A stretch of DNA of 64,000 nucleotides from the NCBI GenBank assembly GCA_044228625.1, contig JBGAUM010000002.1, positions 1 through 64,000 of the forward strand, read 5' to 3'. The position numbers were made by a program, and so were the translations under genes. Of the stretch, positions 1 through 7,506 are shown one piece after another. Position 1 is the stretch's first letter; every line of letters starts with the position of its first letter. This stretch comes from UKL13-2 sp044228625. GTDB taxonomy: Bacteria > Pseudomonadota > Gammaproteobacteria > Burkholderiales > Usitatibacteraceae. The notes under the pieces are model-generated. The model ran no database searches, was not told the origin of the DNA, and saw nothing but the letters and a program-made list of their open reading frames with translations.

Positions 1-686
1 AGAATGTTCTCTTCCGGGATTTCGCAGTCCTCGAACACCAATTCGCAGGTATCCGAACCGCGCATGCCCAGCTTGTCGAGCTTTTGCGCCGTGCGAAAAC
101 CCTTCATGCCTTTTTCAATCAGGAAGGCGGTCATGGCCTTGCTGCCTTGGTCCTTGGGCGCGGTACGCATATAGACGATCAGCACATCGGCATGCGGGCC
201 GTTGGTGATCCACATCTTGTTGCCGTTGGCGATCCAGCGGTCGCCCTTTTTCTCGGCACGGCAGGCCATCGAGCCCACCACATCGGACCCTGCGCCCGGT
301 TCGGACATGGCCAGCGCCCCCACGAATTCGCCTGAGCAGAGCTTGGGCAGGAATTTCTTGCGCTGGGCATCCGTGCCGTTCAGGTACAGGTTGTTGACGC
401 ACAGATTCGAGTGCGCGCCGTAGGCCAACCCGACCGACGCGGACGCGCGCGAAATTTCCTCCATCGCCACGGTGTGGGCCAGGTACCCCAATCCCGTGCC
501 CCCGAATTCCTCCGGCACCGACATGCCCAACAAGCCCAAGTCGCCAAACTTGCGCCACATGTCCATCGGAAACGCGTTGTCGTGGTCGATCTGCGCGGCG
601 CGCGGGGCCAACTCGGTATCGCAAAGCCGTTTGATGGTATCGCGCAGGGCGTCGGTGTCTTCGTTCAGGTGGGTGTCAAAAATCAT
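1..686 (-). CDS. ivd: Isovaleryl-CoA dehydrogenase, N-terminal part (runs off the left edge)
   Basis: FAD-dependent acyl-CoA dehydrogenase of leucine degradation, oxidising isovaleryl-CoA to 3-methylcrotonyl-CoA and passing electrons to ETF. The 228 visible residues hold the acyl-CoA dehydrogenase N-terminal helical domain and part of the middle beta domain: AMSEPGAGSD at 126-135, WITNG at 159-163 and LGMRGSDTCEL at 206-216. The stretch LAYGAHSNLCVNNL (87-100) is typical of the isovaleryl subfamily rather than short- or medium-chain enzymes. The start ATG at 686 has a GGAG about ten bases upstream. The catalytic glutamate and the C-terminal domain lie outside the window. The HSD10-like dehydrogenase nearby fits an acyl-CoA catabolic neighbourhood. 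The assignment to isovaleryl rather than another branched-chain acyl substrate rests on family resemblance. Confidence 0.9.
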   Translation of the reverse strand, partial: MIFDTHLNEDTDALRDTIKRLCDTELAPRAAQIDHDNAFPMDMWRKFGDLGLLGMSVPEEFGGTGLGYLAHTVAMEEISRASASVGLAYGAHSNLCVNNLYLNGTDAQRKKFLPKLCSGEFVGALAMSEPGAGSDVVGSMACRAEKKGDRWIANGNKMWITNGPHADVLIVYMRTAPKDQGSKAMTAFLIEKGMKGFRTAQKLDKLGMRGSDTCELVFEDCEIPEENI

Positions 687-761
687 GGCGCGGCTCCGGA
701 AGGAGGCGAAAAGGAGAGGGCGACATTATCGCGCGAAAGCGAGTTGCGGCGGTGCGGGAAA

Positions 762-1247
762 CTACTTCTTGCGGGTCAATTCGGCGAGTTTGGTCGCGGC
801 ATTCTCACGAATTACCGTTAACTTAGAGGCAAGGCTGAGAAGTTGCGCTGAGATGCGTGTTGCATCATGTTCAGGAATTTGTTGGATACCGGATGTGGCA
901 TTTTCTAGATGGCGACTAATTTCATTAACTTTCAACATGACTTCATGAGATTCGGCTTCCCATTGGTCGAATTGGTCATCCAGAAGTCTTTGGCGGCTGC
1001 CACCAAGCCCACCCGCATTGATGAACAAGTCTTTGCACGCGCTACGGCACATTCTTAGAGTACGTTGTAATGCGCCATGTTCTATTTGAATTGAGTTAAG
1101 CCTGGTATGTAGCTCACCTTGTGCCGTCCGTTCGAGGCTGCGCCTCGCGATTGCAGAGGACTTTTCCGAGGATTTCATGGAGCGCCACGAGATGTACACG
1201 GCGATTCCAGAGATCACAAGGGCCAAAAAGGAAATCAACTCCGCCAT
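762..1247 (-). CDS. Small N-terminally membrane-anchored protein of unknown function
   Basis: 161 residues that I do not recognise. Residues 3-20 are a single hydrophobic helix (starting ELISFLALVISG), followed by a basic/serine-rich linker and a long, mostly helical, charged region with heptad-like spacing and several Cys (e.g. CRSACKD near residue 67). It probably sits in the inner membrane with a cytoplasmic helical domain. The base composition is visibly more AT-rich than the flanking genes, which suggests it may be a recent arrival. It lies between ivd and the HSD10-like dehydrogenase on the same strand, with 41 bp to the latter, but nothing ties it functionally to them. It is a real gene judging by length, composition and the absence of a better frame. 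Confidence 0.65.
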   Translation of the reverse strand: MAELISFLALVISGIAVYISWRSMKSSEKSSAIARRSLERTAQGELHTRLNSIQIEHGALQRTLRMCRSACKDLFINAGGLGGSRQRLLDDQFDQWEAESHEVMLKVNEISRHLENATSGIQQIPEHDATRISAQLLSLASKLTVIRENAATKLAELTRKK

Positions 1248-1288
1248 CTTTGCGCCTTACGCCTATCAAAGAGAAATTGAACTGGTTA

Positions 1289-2056
1289 CTACTTCGCCCC
1301 CATCCGGATCGCGCCATCCAGCCGGATCACCTCGCCGTTCAGCACTTCATTCTGAAAAATCGTCTTCACCAACGCCGCATATTCATCCGGACGGCCCAGG
1401 CGGGACGGGAAGGGGATCTGCGCCCCCAGCGAAGCGCGGATTTCATCGCTCATGCCTTGCAGAATGGGCGTGTCAAAGATTCCCGGCGCGATGGTCATGA
1501 CGCGGATGCCGAGTTTGGCGAACTCGCGGGCGATCGGCAGGGTCATGCCGTTGACCCCCGCTTTTGATGCGGCATAGGCGGCCTGGCCGATCTGGCCTTC
1601 GAATGAAGCGACCGACGAGGTGTTGACGATGACGCCGCGCTCGCCCGACGCGTTCGGTGCCTGCAGCGACATGGCGTGTGCCGCCAGGCGGATCACGTTG
1701 AAGGTGCCAATGAGGTTGATTTCCACCGCGCGGCGGAAATTGGCCAGCGAATGCGGGCCGGTCTTGCCGACCACGCGCTCGCCCGGTGCCACGCCGGCGC
1801 AATTCACCGCGCCATGAAGTCCGCCAAAGGCGGCTTTCGCGAGATCGACGGCCGCCTGCACCTGCGCCTCATCGCATACATTGGTTTCGATGAATCGTGC
1901 CTGGGCTCCCAATTCGGCAGCCTTCTTCTCGCCGGCATCCTTGTTGAGGTCGGCAATGATGACGTTGCCACCGTTGGCGATGATCATGGCGGCGGTGGCG
2001 GCGCCGAGGCCTGAGCCGCCACCGGCGACGAGAATGGTGGAATTCTTGATGTGCAT
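1289..2056 (-). CDS. SDR family 3-hydroxyacyl-CoA dehydrogenase (HSD10/type II-like)
   Basis: 255-residue classical short-chain dehydrogenase. Cofactor motif GGGSGLG at 12-18, with an acidic residue after strand 2 (IIADLN, Asp36) that favours NAD over NADP. The active site is NTSS (145-148) with Tyr161 and Lys165 in YAASK. The segments NCAGVAP (85-91) and RLGRPDEYA near the C-terminus match the HSD17B10/3-hydroxy-2-methylbutyryl-CoA dehydrogenase type. This enzyme would oxidise 3-hydroxyacyl-CoA in isoleucine or fatty-acid degradation, in keeping with ivd 600 bp downstream on the same strand. The substrate is inferred from family resemblance, not from a unique residue. The start ATG at 2056 is the only good candidate; its Shine-Dalgarno is weak. 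Confidence 0.88.
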   Translation of the reverse strand: MHIKNSTILVAGGGSGLGAATAAMIIANGGNVIIADLNKDAGEKKAAELGAQARFIETNVCDEAQVQAAVDLAKAAFGGLHGAVNCAGVAPGERVVGKTGPHSLANFRRAVEINLIGTFNVIRLAAHAMSLQAPNASGERGVIVNTSSVASFEGQIGQAAYAASKAGVNGMTLPIAREFAKLGIRVMTIAPGIFDTPILQGMSDEIRASLGAQIPFPSRLGRPDEYAALVKTIFQNEVLNGEVIRLDGAIRMGAK

Positions 2057-2143
2057 GGAAAGGGTCCGATGGGGTGATCGCGGTGCGACGGGAATTCAAA
2101 TTATATTCGTCGTGTTCCCGTCTCCCGTTGCAAACGCCTCGAC

Positions 2144-3079
2144 ATGACCGCCACCTTTCATCGCGTTGATGCCTCCCTGACCGTCATCGAACGCGGGTGG
2201 CTCAATTGCAACCAGGTGGTGCTCAACGCCCCGGAGCGCAATGTGCTGATCGACAGCGGCTACGGTCGGCATGCGCAGCAGACGATCGGGTATGTGGAGG
2301 AAGCGTTGGGCGCGGCCACCTTGCACCAACTCCTGAACACCCACTGTCACAGCGACCACATGGGAGGGAATCGCGCGCTGGCGGCACACTTTGGCTGTGA
2401 AGTGGTCATCCCGGAGGGCGAGGTCCGGCATGTCGTGCCATGGACCGAGCAGAGTTGCTGGTCCCAGCAGATGGACCAATACGCGGAGGAATTCCAGTTC
2501 GACGCGACGATGATCCCGGGCGATGTGATTGTTGCCGGCGGGCGGGATTGGCGTGCGATTGCGGCGCCCGGCCACGACATGGACGCCCTCATGTTTTTCG
2601 CCGAGGAAGGACGCATCCTGGTTTCGGGCGACGCCCTTTGGGAAAAGGGCATGGGCTTTGTGTGGCCGGAACACGATGGCGAATCGCGCACCGGGTTCCT
2701 GGACGCGGCGCGCGCGACACTGGATGTGATCGAGGCGATGCAGCCAGCGCTCGTGATCCCGGGCCACGGCGCCCCGTTCATCAATGTGGAATCCGCGCTG
2801 GCGGAATCCCGCAGCCGCCTCGATGCCTTTGCCCGCGATCCGGCCAAGCATGCCCGGCACGTGGTGCGTGCACTGTTCGTCTTTTCCCTGCTTGACCGTG
2901 GCGCCATGCGCACGCCCGTCGCAGACTACATTCGCAGCGTCCCGGTCTATGGGCAGATGCGTGAAGGATTCCTCGGTGGCACCCATGACGATCTGGCGCG
3001 CGCGTTGGTGGACGACCTGGTGCGTGCCGGGGCCGTTCAATTGATCGATGGCGTGCTGTACCCGACGATGCGCGCGTAG
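2144..3079 (+). CDS. MBL-fold metallo-hydrolase
   Basis: 311 residues with the metallo-beta-lactamase metal site: HCHSDH (His67, His69, Asp71, His72), a further His144 in APGHDMDA, Asp163 in SGDALW and His208 in PGHGAPF. This is a complete dinuclear (usually zinc) hydrolase core of glyoxalase II-like type, followed by about 80 residues that probably form a C-terminal helical domain as in YqjP/LACTB2-like proteins. Cytoplasmic, with no signal peptide. The substrate is unknown. It is divergent from the SDR gene, with the shared 87-bp interval holding an AT-rich TATATT at 2102-2107. There is no clear Shine-Dalgarno, so translation may be near-leaderless or weak. It converges on the alanine dehydrogenase remnant. 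Confidence 0.85.
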   Translation: MTATFHRVDASLTVIERGWLNCNQVVLNAPERNVLIDSGYGRHAQQTIGYVEEALGAATLHQLLNTHCHSDHMGGNRALAAHFGCEVVIPEGEVRHVVPWTEQSCWSQQMDQYAEEFQFDATMIPGDVIVAGGRDWRAIAAPGHDMDALMFFAEEGRILVSGDALWEKGMGFVWPEHDGESRTGFLDAARATLDVIEAMQPALVIPGHGAPFINVESALAESRSRLDAFARDPAKHARHVVRALFVFSLLDRGAMRTPVADYIRSVPVYGQMREGFLGGTHDDLARALVDDLVRAGAVQLIDGVLYPTMRA

Positions 3080-3102
3080 CGACGCCGACCCGCGCCGGCC
3101 AT

Positions 3103-3122
3103 CCGCAGGGCGGGCCCTGCGG
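3103..3122. terminator. Possible bidirectional terminator hairpin
   Basis: CCGCAGGG and CCCTGCGG form a perfect 8-bp GC-rich stem around a four-base loop, between the convergent MBL-fold gene and the alanine dehydrogenase remnant. There is no T-run on either side, so intrinsic termination is only possible, not shown. Confidence 0.4.
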
Positions 3123-3138
3123 AATCGGGGAGGGCTCC

Positions 3139-4213
3139 TTATCCGATCATGGTCCCCGGCTTCACGAACGGATGCCCCAGCGCCTCGGCCACTTCGGCAC
3201 AGGTGACCTTGCCCTGGCAGACGTTGAGGCCGTTCGTGAGATGCACATCGTCGCGCAGCGCCTGCTTCCAGCCCTTGTCGGCCAACGCCAGTGCGGGGCA
3301 CGCCGCCCGGCATGTTGGCCACGCAATAGTGGACCACCTTGTCCACCACATAGGTCGGCTCGGCGTGCGTGGTGGCATGCGAGGTTTCCGTGCACCCGCC
3401 CTGGTCGATGGCCACATCCACGATCACGCTGCCTGGCTTCATCGCCAGCACCATATCGCGGGTGATGAGCTTGGGTGCGGCCGCACCCGGGATCAGCACG
3501 CCGCCAATGGTCAAGTCGGCGGAGAGCACTTCCCGTTCCACGTTGTCGCGGTTGGAAAACACCGTCGTGACGCTGCCGTTGAACATGCGATCGATGCGGC
3601 GCAGCGCATCAAGGCTGCGGTCCACGACCACGACTTGGGCGCCGGTTCCCACGGCCATCTGCGCCGCGTTGGTGCCGACCACGCCGGCTCCCAGAATCAC
3701 GATCTTGGCCGGTGGCACGCCAGCAACACCGCCCAGCAAAACGCCCATGCCGCCATGCGCGCGCTCCAGGCTGTGCGCACCGGCCTGGATCGACATCCGG
3801 CCCGCCACTTCCGACATTGGCGCCAGCAAGGGAAGACCGCCGCCGGGTTGCGTCACCGTTTCATACGCGATGCACACCGCGTTGCTGGCGATCAGGTCGT
3901 CACACTGTTCAGGATCGGGCGCGAGATGCAAATAGGTGAACAAGACCTGGCCGGGACGCAACATCTTGCGTTCGACGGCTTGCGGCTCCTTGACCTTGAC
4001 GATCATGTCGGCACGCGAAAACACATCCGCCGCGTTGGCGGCGATCTTGGCGCCAGCCTTCTCATACACATGATCGGGAGCGCCGATGCCGTCACCGGCA
4101 TTGTGCTCGACGATGACTTCATGGCCGTGCGAGGTCAACTCGCGCACGGACGAGGGGGTCATTCCCACACGGTACTCGTGGTTCTTGATTTCTTTTGGAA
4201 CACCGATCAACAT
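3139..4213 (-). pseudogene. ald: Alanine dehydrogenase, frameshifted by an internal deletion
   Basis: The N-terminal ~305 codons from ATG 4213 (Shine-Dalgarno GGAG seven bases upstream) encode a standard NAD-dependent L-alanine dehydrogenase: MLIGVPKEIKNHEYRVGMTP, the catalytic region around EQCDDLIASNAVCIAYETV and the Rossmann motif GAGVVGTNAAQMA. The reading frame then changes near 3290. The C-terminal part (ALADKGWKQALRDD, GLNVCQGKVTC, VAEALGHPF) continues in another frame to a TAA at 3139. The family normally has about a dozen more residues between NMPGxVPRTS and LALADKGW; here GVPRT is joined almost directly to LALADKGW. The total of 1075 nt is not a multiple of three and is about 40 nt shorter than a typical 371-codon gene. 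It is either a genuine pseudogene or a sequence or assembly loss. Confidence 0.85.
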
Positions 4214-4272
4214 TTTTGAAGTTCTCCGTTTTGTGGATGCGGGCGCGGGATTTGCCTCGGCACTTGTGGCGC

Positions 4273-4692
4273 CTACCAAACCCCGGTGTTTTTCATGGAG
4301 GCCCAAGGCTCCCGCGGGGGCAGGGCCTCGCCGCGCTGCAAGAGTTCAATGGAAATCAGGTCCGGCGATCGCACAAACGCCATGCGGCCGTCTCGCGGTG
4401 GCCGGTTGATGGTCACGCCACCGTCCATCAGCTTTTGGCAAGTCGCGTAAATGTCATCGACCGCATAGGCAATGTGTCCGAAATTGCGGGCGGTGCCCAG
4501 ATCTTCCGGATCCCAGTTATGCGTGAGCTCGATTTGCGCCTCTTCGTCGCCGGGGGCCGCGAGAAAGACCAGGGTGAAGCGCCCGGCCTCGTTGACCTTG
4601 CGGCGCAGCTCGACCAGCCCGAGCTTGTTGCAAAAGAAATCGACCGAGGCGTCGAGGTCATTGACGCGCACCATCGTATGCAGGTATTTCAT
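4273..4692 (-). CDS. gloA: VOC/glyoxalase I-like protein
   Basis: 139 residues from ATG 4692, chosen over the in-frame start at 4707 because AGGGGG lies six bases upstream. Two beta-alpha-beta-beta-beta modules of the vicinal oxygen chelate fold are visible. MKYLHTMVRVNDLDASVDFF at the N-terminus resembles lactoylglutathione lyase, with metal ligands expected at His5, Glu56 in AQIELTHNW, His in NFGHIAYAVDD and Glu in SIELLQRG. It probably isomerises the methylglyoxal-glutathione hemithioacetal, or acts on a related substrate. Cytoplasmic. It is divergent from the saccharopine dehydrogenase-like gene, sharing an interval that carries a copy of the dispersed repeat. The exact substrate is inferred. 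Confidence 0.8.
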   Translation of the reverse strand: MKYLHTMVRVNDLDASVDFFCNKLGLVELRRKVNEAGRFTLVFLAAPGDEEAQIELTHNWDPEDLGTARNFGHIAYAVDDIYATCQKLMDGGVTINRPPRDGRMAFVRSPDLISIELLQRGEALPPREPWASMKNTGVW

Positions 4693-4777
4693 GCAACCCC
4701 CTATCAAAAGCTGTGCGCGATTCTAGCGGTGAATCGTGCAAACCGCTCGTCCGGCCATGGTGAATCGCAGGCTGAAA

Positions 4778-4843
4778 CCCCAGGACTGGTGCGGCGTTTG
4801 GGCCGATTGTGGCCTGTGATGCCCGCCAATTCTGGTATTCAGG
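4778..4843 (+). repeat. Dispersed intergenic palindrome, copy 1
   Basis: CCCCAGGACTGGTGCGGCG at one end and GCCCGCCAATTCTGG at the other, with GTTTGGGCCGA between. It aligns without large gaps to the copies at 12671, 23578, 27723, 31504, 42940 and 49360. It lies in the divergent interval before the saccharopine dehydrogenase-like gene, about 20 bp upstream of a TATAAT box. Confidence 0.65.
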
Positions 4844-4867
4844 GTTGATGTTGCAATGCACTATAAT
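4838..4867 (+). promoter_or_regulatory. Putative sigma-70 promoter for the saccharopine dehydrogenase-like gene
   Basis: A perfect -10 box TATAAT lies at 4862-4867, followed by CGCGCG. The best -35 candidate at 18-bp spacing is the weak TTCAGG at 4838. It is followed about 55 bp later by the GTG start at 4925. Confidence 0.5.
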
Positions 4868-4924
4868 CGCGCGCTTTGATCCATCGCAATGCCCGTTGGC
4901 GTTGCATCAAACGGGAGTGTCATC

Positions 4925-6028
4925 GTGTCGCAGCATTTGAATCGTGTCGCCCTCTTGGGCCTTGGAAAAGTCGGCAGCCTGGTGGGCACATTGCTCACAC
5001 GTTCGGGGTTCACCGTGACGGGCTACGACATGCATCCGGGTGCCGGATTGCCGTTCGCCAGCGAAGCCTTGAACGTCGCCGATTCGGCCAGCATCCAGCG
5101 CGCGTTGGCGGGCAAGGATGCGGTGATCTCCTGCCTGCCGTTTCACCTGAACGTCGAGATTGCGCGCACCGCGCATGCCAACGGCATGCATTATTTCGAC
5201 CTGACCGAGGATGTGCCGACGACCAAGGCCATTCTGGAAATGTCCAAGACGTCCAAGGGCGTGATGGCCCCGCAGTGCGGCTTGGCGCCCGGATTCATCG
5301 GCATCGTCGGTGCCGACCTCGCCAAGCGGTTTGAGTCGCTTCGCTCGATCGAGTTGCGCGTGGGGGCCCTGCCGCAGCATCCGCGCGGCAAGCTCGGTTA
5401 CGCCCTCAATTGGTCGCCCGAGGGCGTCATCAACGAATACATCAACGATTGCGAAGTGATTCGCAACGGCCATCCCCAGATGGTGCCGGCGCTGGAAGGC
5501 CTGGAAATGATCCTGGTGCACGGCTTGATGCTGGAGTCGTTCACCACCTCCGGCGGCCTGGGCACCATGTGTGAAACGTATTTCGGCAAGGTGCAGGAAC
5601 TCAACTACAAGACCATGCGCTACCCGGGCCACTGTGAATTGATGCGCTTCCTGTTGAATGAACTCTATCTGCGCAATGACCGTGAAACCGCGGGCAAGCT
5701 TCTGAAGAATGCGCTGCCGGCGGTGGAGGAAGACGTGGTGTTTGTCCACGCGGCGGTGGAAGGCCAAAAGGATGGCCGCCTGCACCGCGAGGAGTTCGTG
5801 CGCGCCTATCCGGCCATGCAGCTGGAAGGCAAGAGCTGGCGTGCGATTTCGTGGACGACCGCCGCAAGTCTGTGCGCGGTGGTGGAAATGGTGCGCGAAG
5901 GATCGTTGCCGCAACAGGGATTCATCAAGCAGGAAGAAGTGCCGTTCGACAAATTCCTGGCCACGCACAACGGCGCGATCTATCGCAACGCCGAGTCAGT
6001 CTCGGCAGGCGCGACGTTCGCGGCCTGA
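4925..6028 (+). CDS. Saccharopine dehydrogenase family protein
   Basis: Rossmann NAD(P)-binding oxidoreductase. From the GTG at 4925 it has 367 residues; GGGAG precedes this GTG by about nine bases, whereas the in-frame ATG at 4889 has no Shine-Dalgarno. The N-terminal dinucleotide motif is LLGLGKVGSLVG. It is followed by a domain matching the saccharopine dehydrogenase catalytic/C-terminal type (MAPQCGLAPGFIGIVGADLA, YALNWSPEGVINEY). Family members act on saccharopine or related imino-dicarboxylates in lysine metabolism, and many bacterial ones are uncharacterised. Next to alanine dehydrogenase and a glyoxalase-like gene, a catabolic role in amino-acid turnover is plausible. A hairpin after the stop separates it from the convergent DUF1501 gene. 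Confidence 0.82.
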   Translation: MSQHLNRVALLGLGKVGSLVGTLLTRSGFTVTGYDMHPGAGLPFASEALNVADSASIQRALAGKDAVISCLPFHLNVEIARTAHANGMHYFDLTEDVPTTKAILEMSKTSKGVMAPQCGLAPGFIGIVGADLAKRFESLRSIELRVGALPQHPRGKLGYALNWSPEGVINEYINDCEVIRNGHPQMVPALEGLEMILVHGLMLESFTTSGGLGTMCETYFGKVQELNYKTMRYPGHCELMRFLLNELYLRNDRETAGKLLKNALPAVEEDVVFVHAAVEGQKDGRLHREEFVRAYPAMQLEGKSWRAISWTTAASLCAVVEMVREGSLPQQGFIKQEEVPFDKFLATHNGAIYRNAESVSAGATFAA

Positions 6029-6065
6029 CGCGGCGCTCATTTCGCCGCGCGCCCGGATTCGTCGG

Positions 6066-6095
6066 CACGGGACAAGAAGCAGTTCGTGTCCCGTG
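6066..6095. terminator. Hairpin between convergent genes
   Basis: CACGGGACA and TGTCCCGTG form a perfect 9-bp stem around a 12-base loop, 37 bp after the saccharopine dehydrogenase-like stop and just before the DUF1501 stop. It is probably a shared transcription end for both strands. No long T-run is present. Confidence 0.45.
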
Positions 6096-6102
6096 TCCGC
6101 AC

Positions 6103-7497
6103 TCATCCCAAGAATCCTACGTTCGTGTTCGAAAAATTGCGGATGTTCGGCACGACCAATTCGAGGTTGCTGTCGCCCACGCCGAACCAGCGCGCGATCG
6201 TGGCCGCAAACTGATCGACCGACGTCGTCGGCAACAGGCGGCCGGAGCCGACTTCGTCGTTGTTGTTGAGCCCCATGATCGGAAACGTGCCGTAGTAGCG
6301 TTGGCCGAGTACCGAACCACCGACGATGAAATGATGCGATCCCCAGCCGTGGTCAGAACCATCGCCGTTGCTGGATAACGTGCGGCCGAAATCAGAGGCG
6401 GTAAAGAGCGTGACCGAATCCGCAACGCCCAAGGTCTTGATGGCGTCGTAGAAGTACTTGATGGCGTTGCCCATCTGTGTGTGCAAGTTGGGCTGCGTGG
6501 GCAACTGGTCGTCGTGCGTGTCAAACCCGCCCAGCGACACCATGAACACCTGACGCTTGGCCCCAAGCGTATTGCGCTGGGAAATCATGCGCGCCACCAG
6601 CCGGAGTTGGGCGCCGAGGCTGCTGCTGGTCAGCGTGGAGGGCAGCGGCAAGTCGGGGGCACTGGCCAGCGCGGAACTCAACTGCGCATTGGCGTCAATG
6701 GAACGCTGGGTAGTGTCCGCCAGGTCCTGCGTAAACAAGTTGGCACCACCGCTGGTGATCAGCGAGCGGAACGCAGACGGTGCGGAGGACGAGCCGAACA
6801 ACGATCCGGTCAGCCCGCCGATGGTCGTGGAGCCCGAACTGCTGAGCTGGTAGGCGATGGTGGTGCCGCCGGTGATGAAGACGGCCGCACCCGCCACCGA
6901 ATTACAGGTAAAGATCTGCGCGCTATTGTTGGCGGCCATCAGGTCGCCCATCTTGCCGCCCCATCCCACACGGGCGCCCTCGGGTGCAGAAGCTTGCCAG
7001 ACCGATTGCTGATCGTTGTGTGAAAAGAGTTTGGGCGGCAGCGGAACACTGGCCGCGGTGTATTGCGCCTTGGTTGTCGGCACAATCAATGGGCCGACAT
7101 TTGCCAGGATCGCCATCTTGCCTTCGTCCCAAATGGTCTTGAGGGGCGAAAGCTCCGTCGGCAACGCGAACTGCCGGCCTGCATTGCTGCCGGTCAGCGG
7201 GGCGCTCGGCGTGAGCTGGATCAGCTCGGACGTTGCACGCGCGATGCCCGGCCTCACCGTCTGGTAGGTACTGTAGTTGGCGGCATCGAACGGGATCACG
7301 GTGTTGTTGTGATCATTCGCGCCGTACAGGAACAGGCAGACGATGGCCTTGTAGTCGGACACCGATTGCGCGGCGGCATTGCCGATGCCTGCAAGATTCA
7401 GGGCAAAGGGTGCGGCGCTTCCAGCGATTGACAAGCGGCCGGCGGTGCGCAGGAATTCGCGGCGAGAGTGCGCCAGGGTGTACTTGGGCTTGAACAT
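6103..7497 (-). CDS. DUF1501 domain-containing secreted protein (Tat substrate)
   Basis: 464 residues. The N-terminus HSRREFLRTAGRLSIAGSAA is a twin-arginine signal (S-R-R-E-F-L) followed by a hydrophobic stretch, so the protein is expected to be exported folded. The body matches the DUF1501 family (sulfatase-like alpha/beta fold): VCLFLYGANDHNNTVIPFD near the start, FDTHDDQLPTQPNLHTQMG in the middle and TLFTASDFGRTLSSNGDG, SDHGWGSHHFIVGG towards the end. The family's activity is unknown. AGGAG at the start overlaps the stop of the DUF1800 gene ten bases upstream, so the two are co-translated. DUF1800-DUF1501 pairing is widespread in proteobacteria and suggests a shared extracytoplasmic function. 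Confidence 0.88.
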   Translation of the reverse strand: MFKPKYTLAHSRREFLRTAGRLSIAGSAAPFALNLAGIGNAAAQSVSDYKAIVCLFLYGANDHNNTVIPFDAANYSTYQTVRPGIARATSELIQLTPSAPLTGSNAGRQFALPTELSPLKTIWDEGKMAILANVGPLIVPTTKAQYTAASVPLPPKLFSHNDQQSVWQASAPEGARVGWGGKMGDLMAANNSAQIFTCNSVAGAAVFITGGTTIAYQLSSSGSTTIGGLTGSLFGSSSAPSAFRSLITSGGANLFTQDLADTTQRSIDANAQLSSALASAPDLPLPSTLTSSSLGAQLRLVARMISQRNTLGAKRQVFMVSLGGFDTHDDQLPTQPNLHTQMGNAIKYFYDAIKTLGVADSVTLFTASDFGRTLSSNGDGSDHGWGSHHFIVGGSVLGQRYYGTFPIMGLNNNDEVGSGRLLPTTSVDQFAATIARWFGVGDSNLELVVPNIRNFSNTNVGFLG

Positions 7498-7506
7498 GTC
7501 TCGCTC

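Noticed and set aside
2096..4306. 736-codon minus-strand frame running through alanine dehydrogenase and across the MBL-fold gene
   Set aside because: The second half is a chance extension after the ald frameshift and lies antisense to the well-supported MBL-fold gene; its sequence has no family features.
4889..4924. Upstream ATG for the saccharopine dehydrogenase-like gene
   Set aside because: No ribosome-binding site, whereas the GTG at 4925 has GGGAG at good spacing and starts the Rossmann fold directly.
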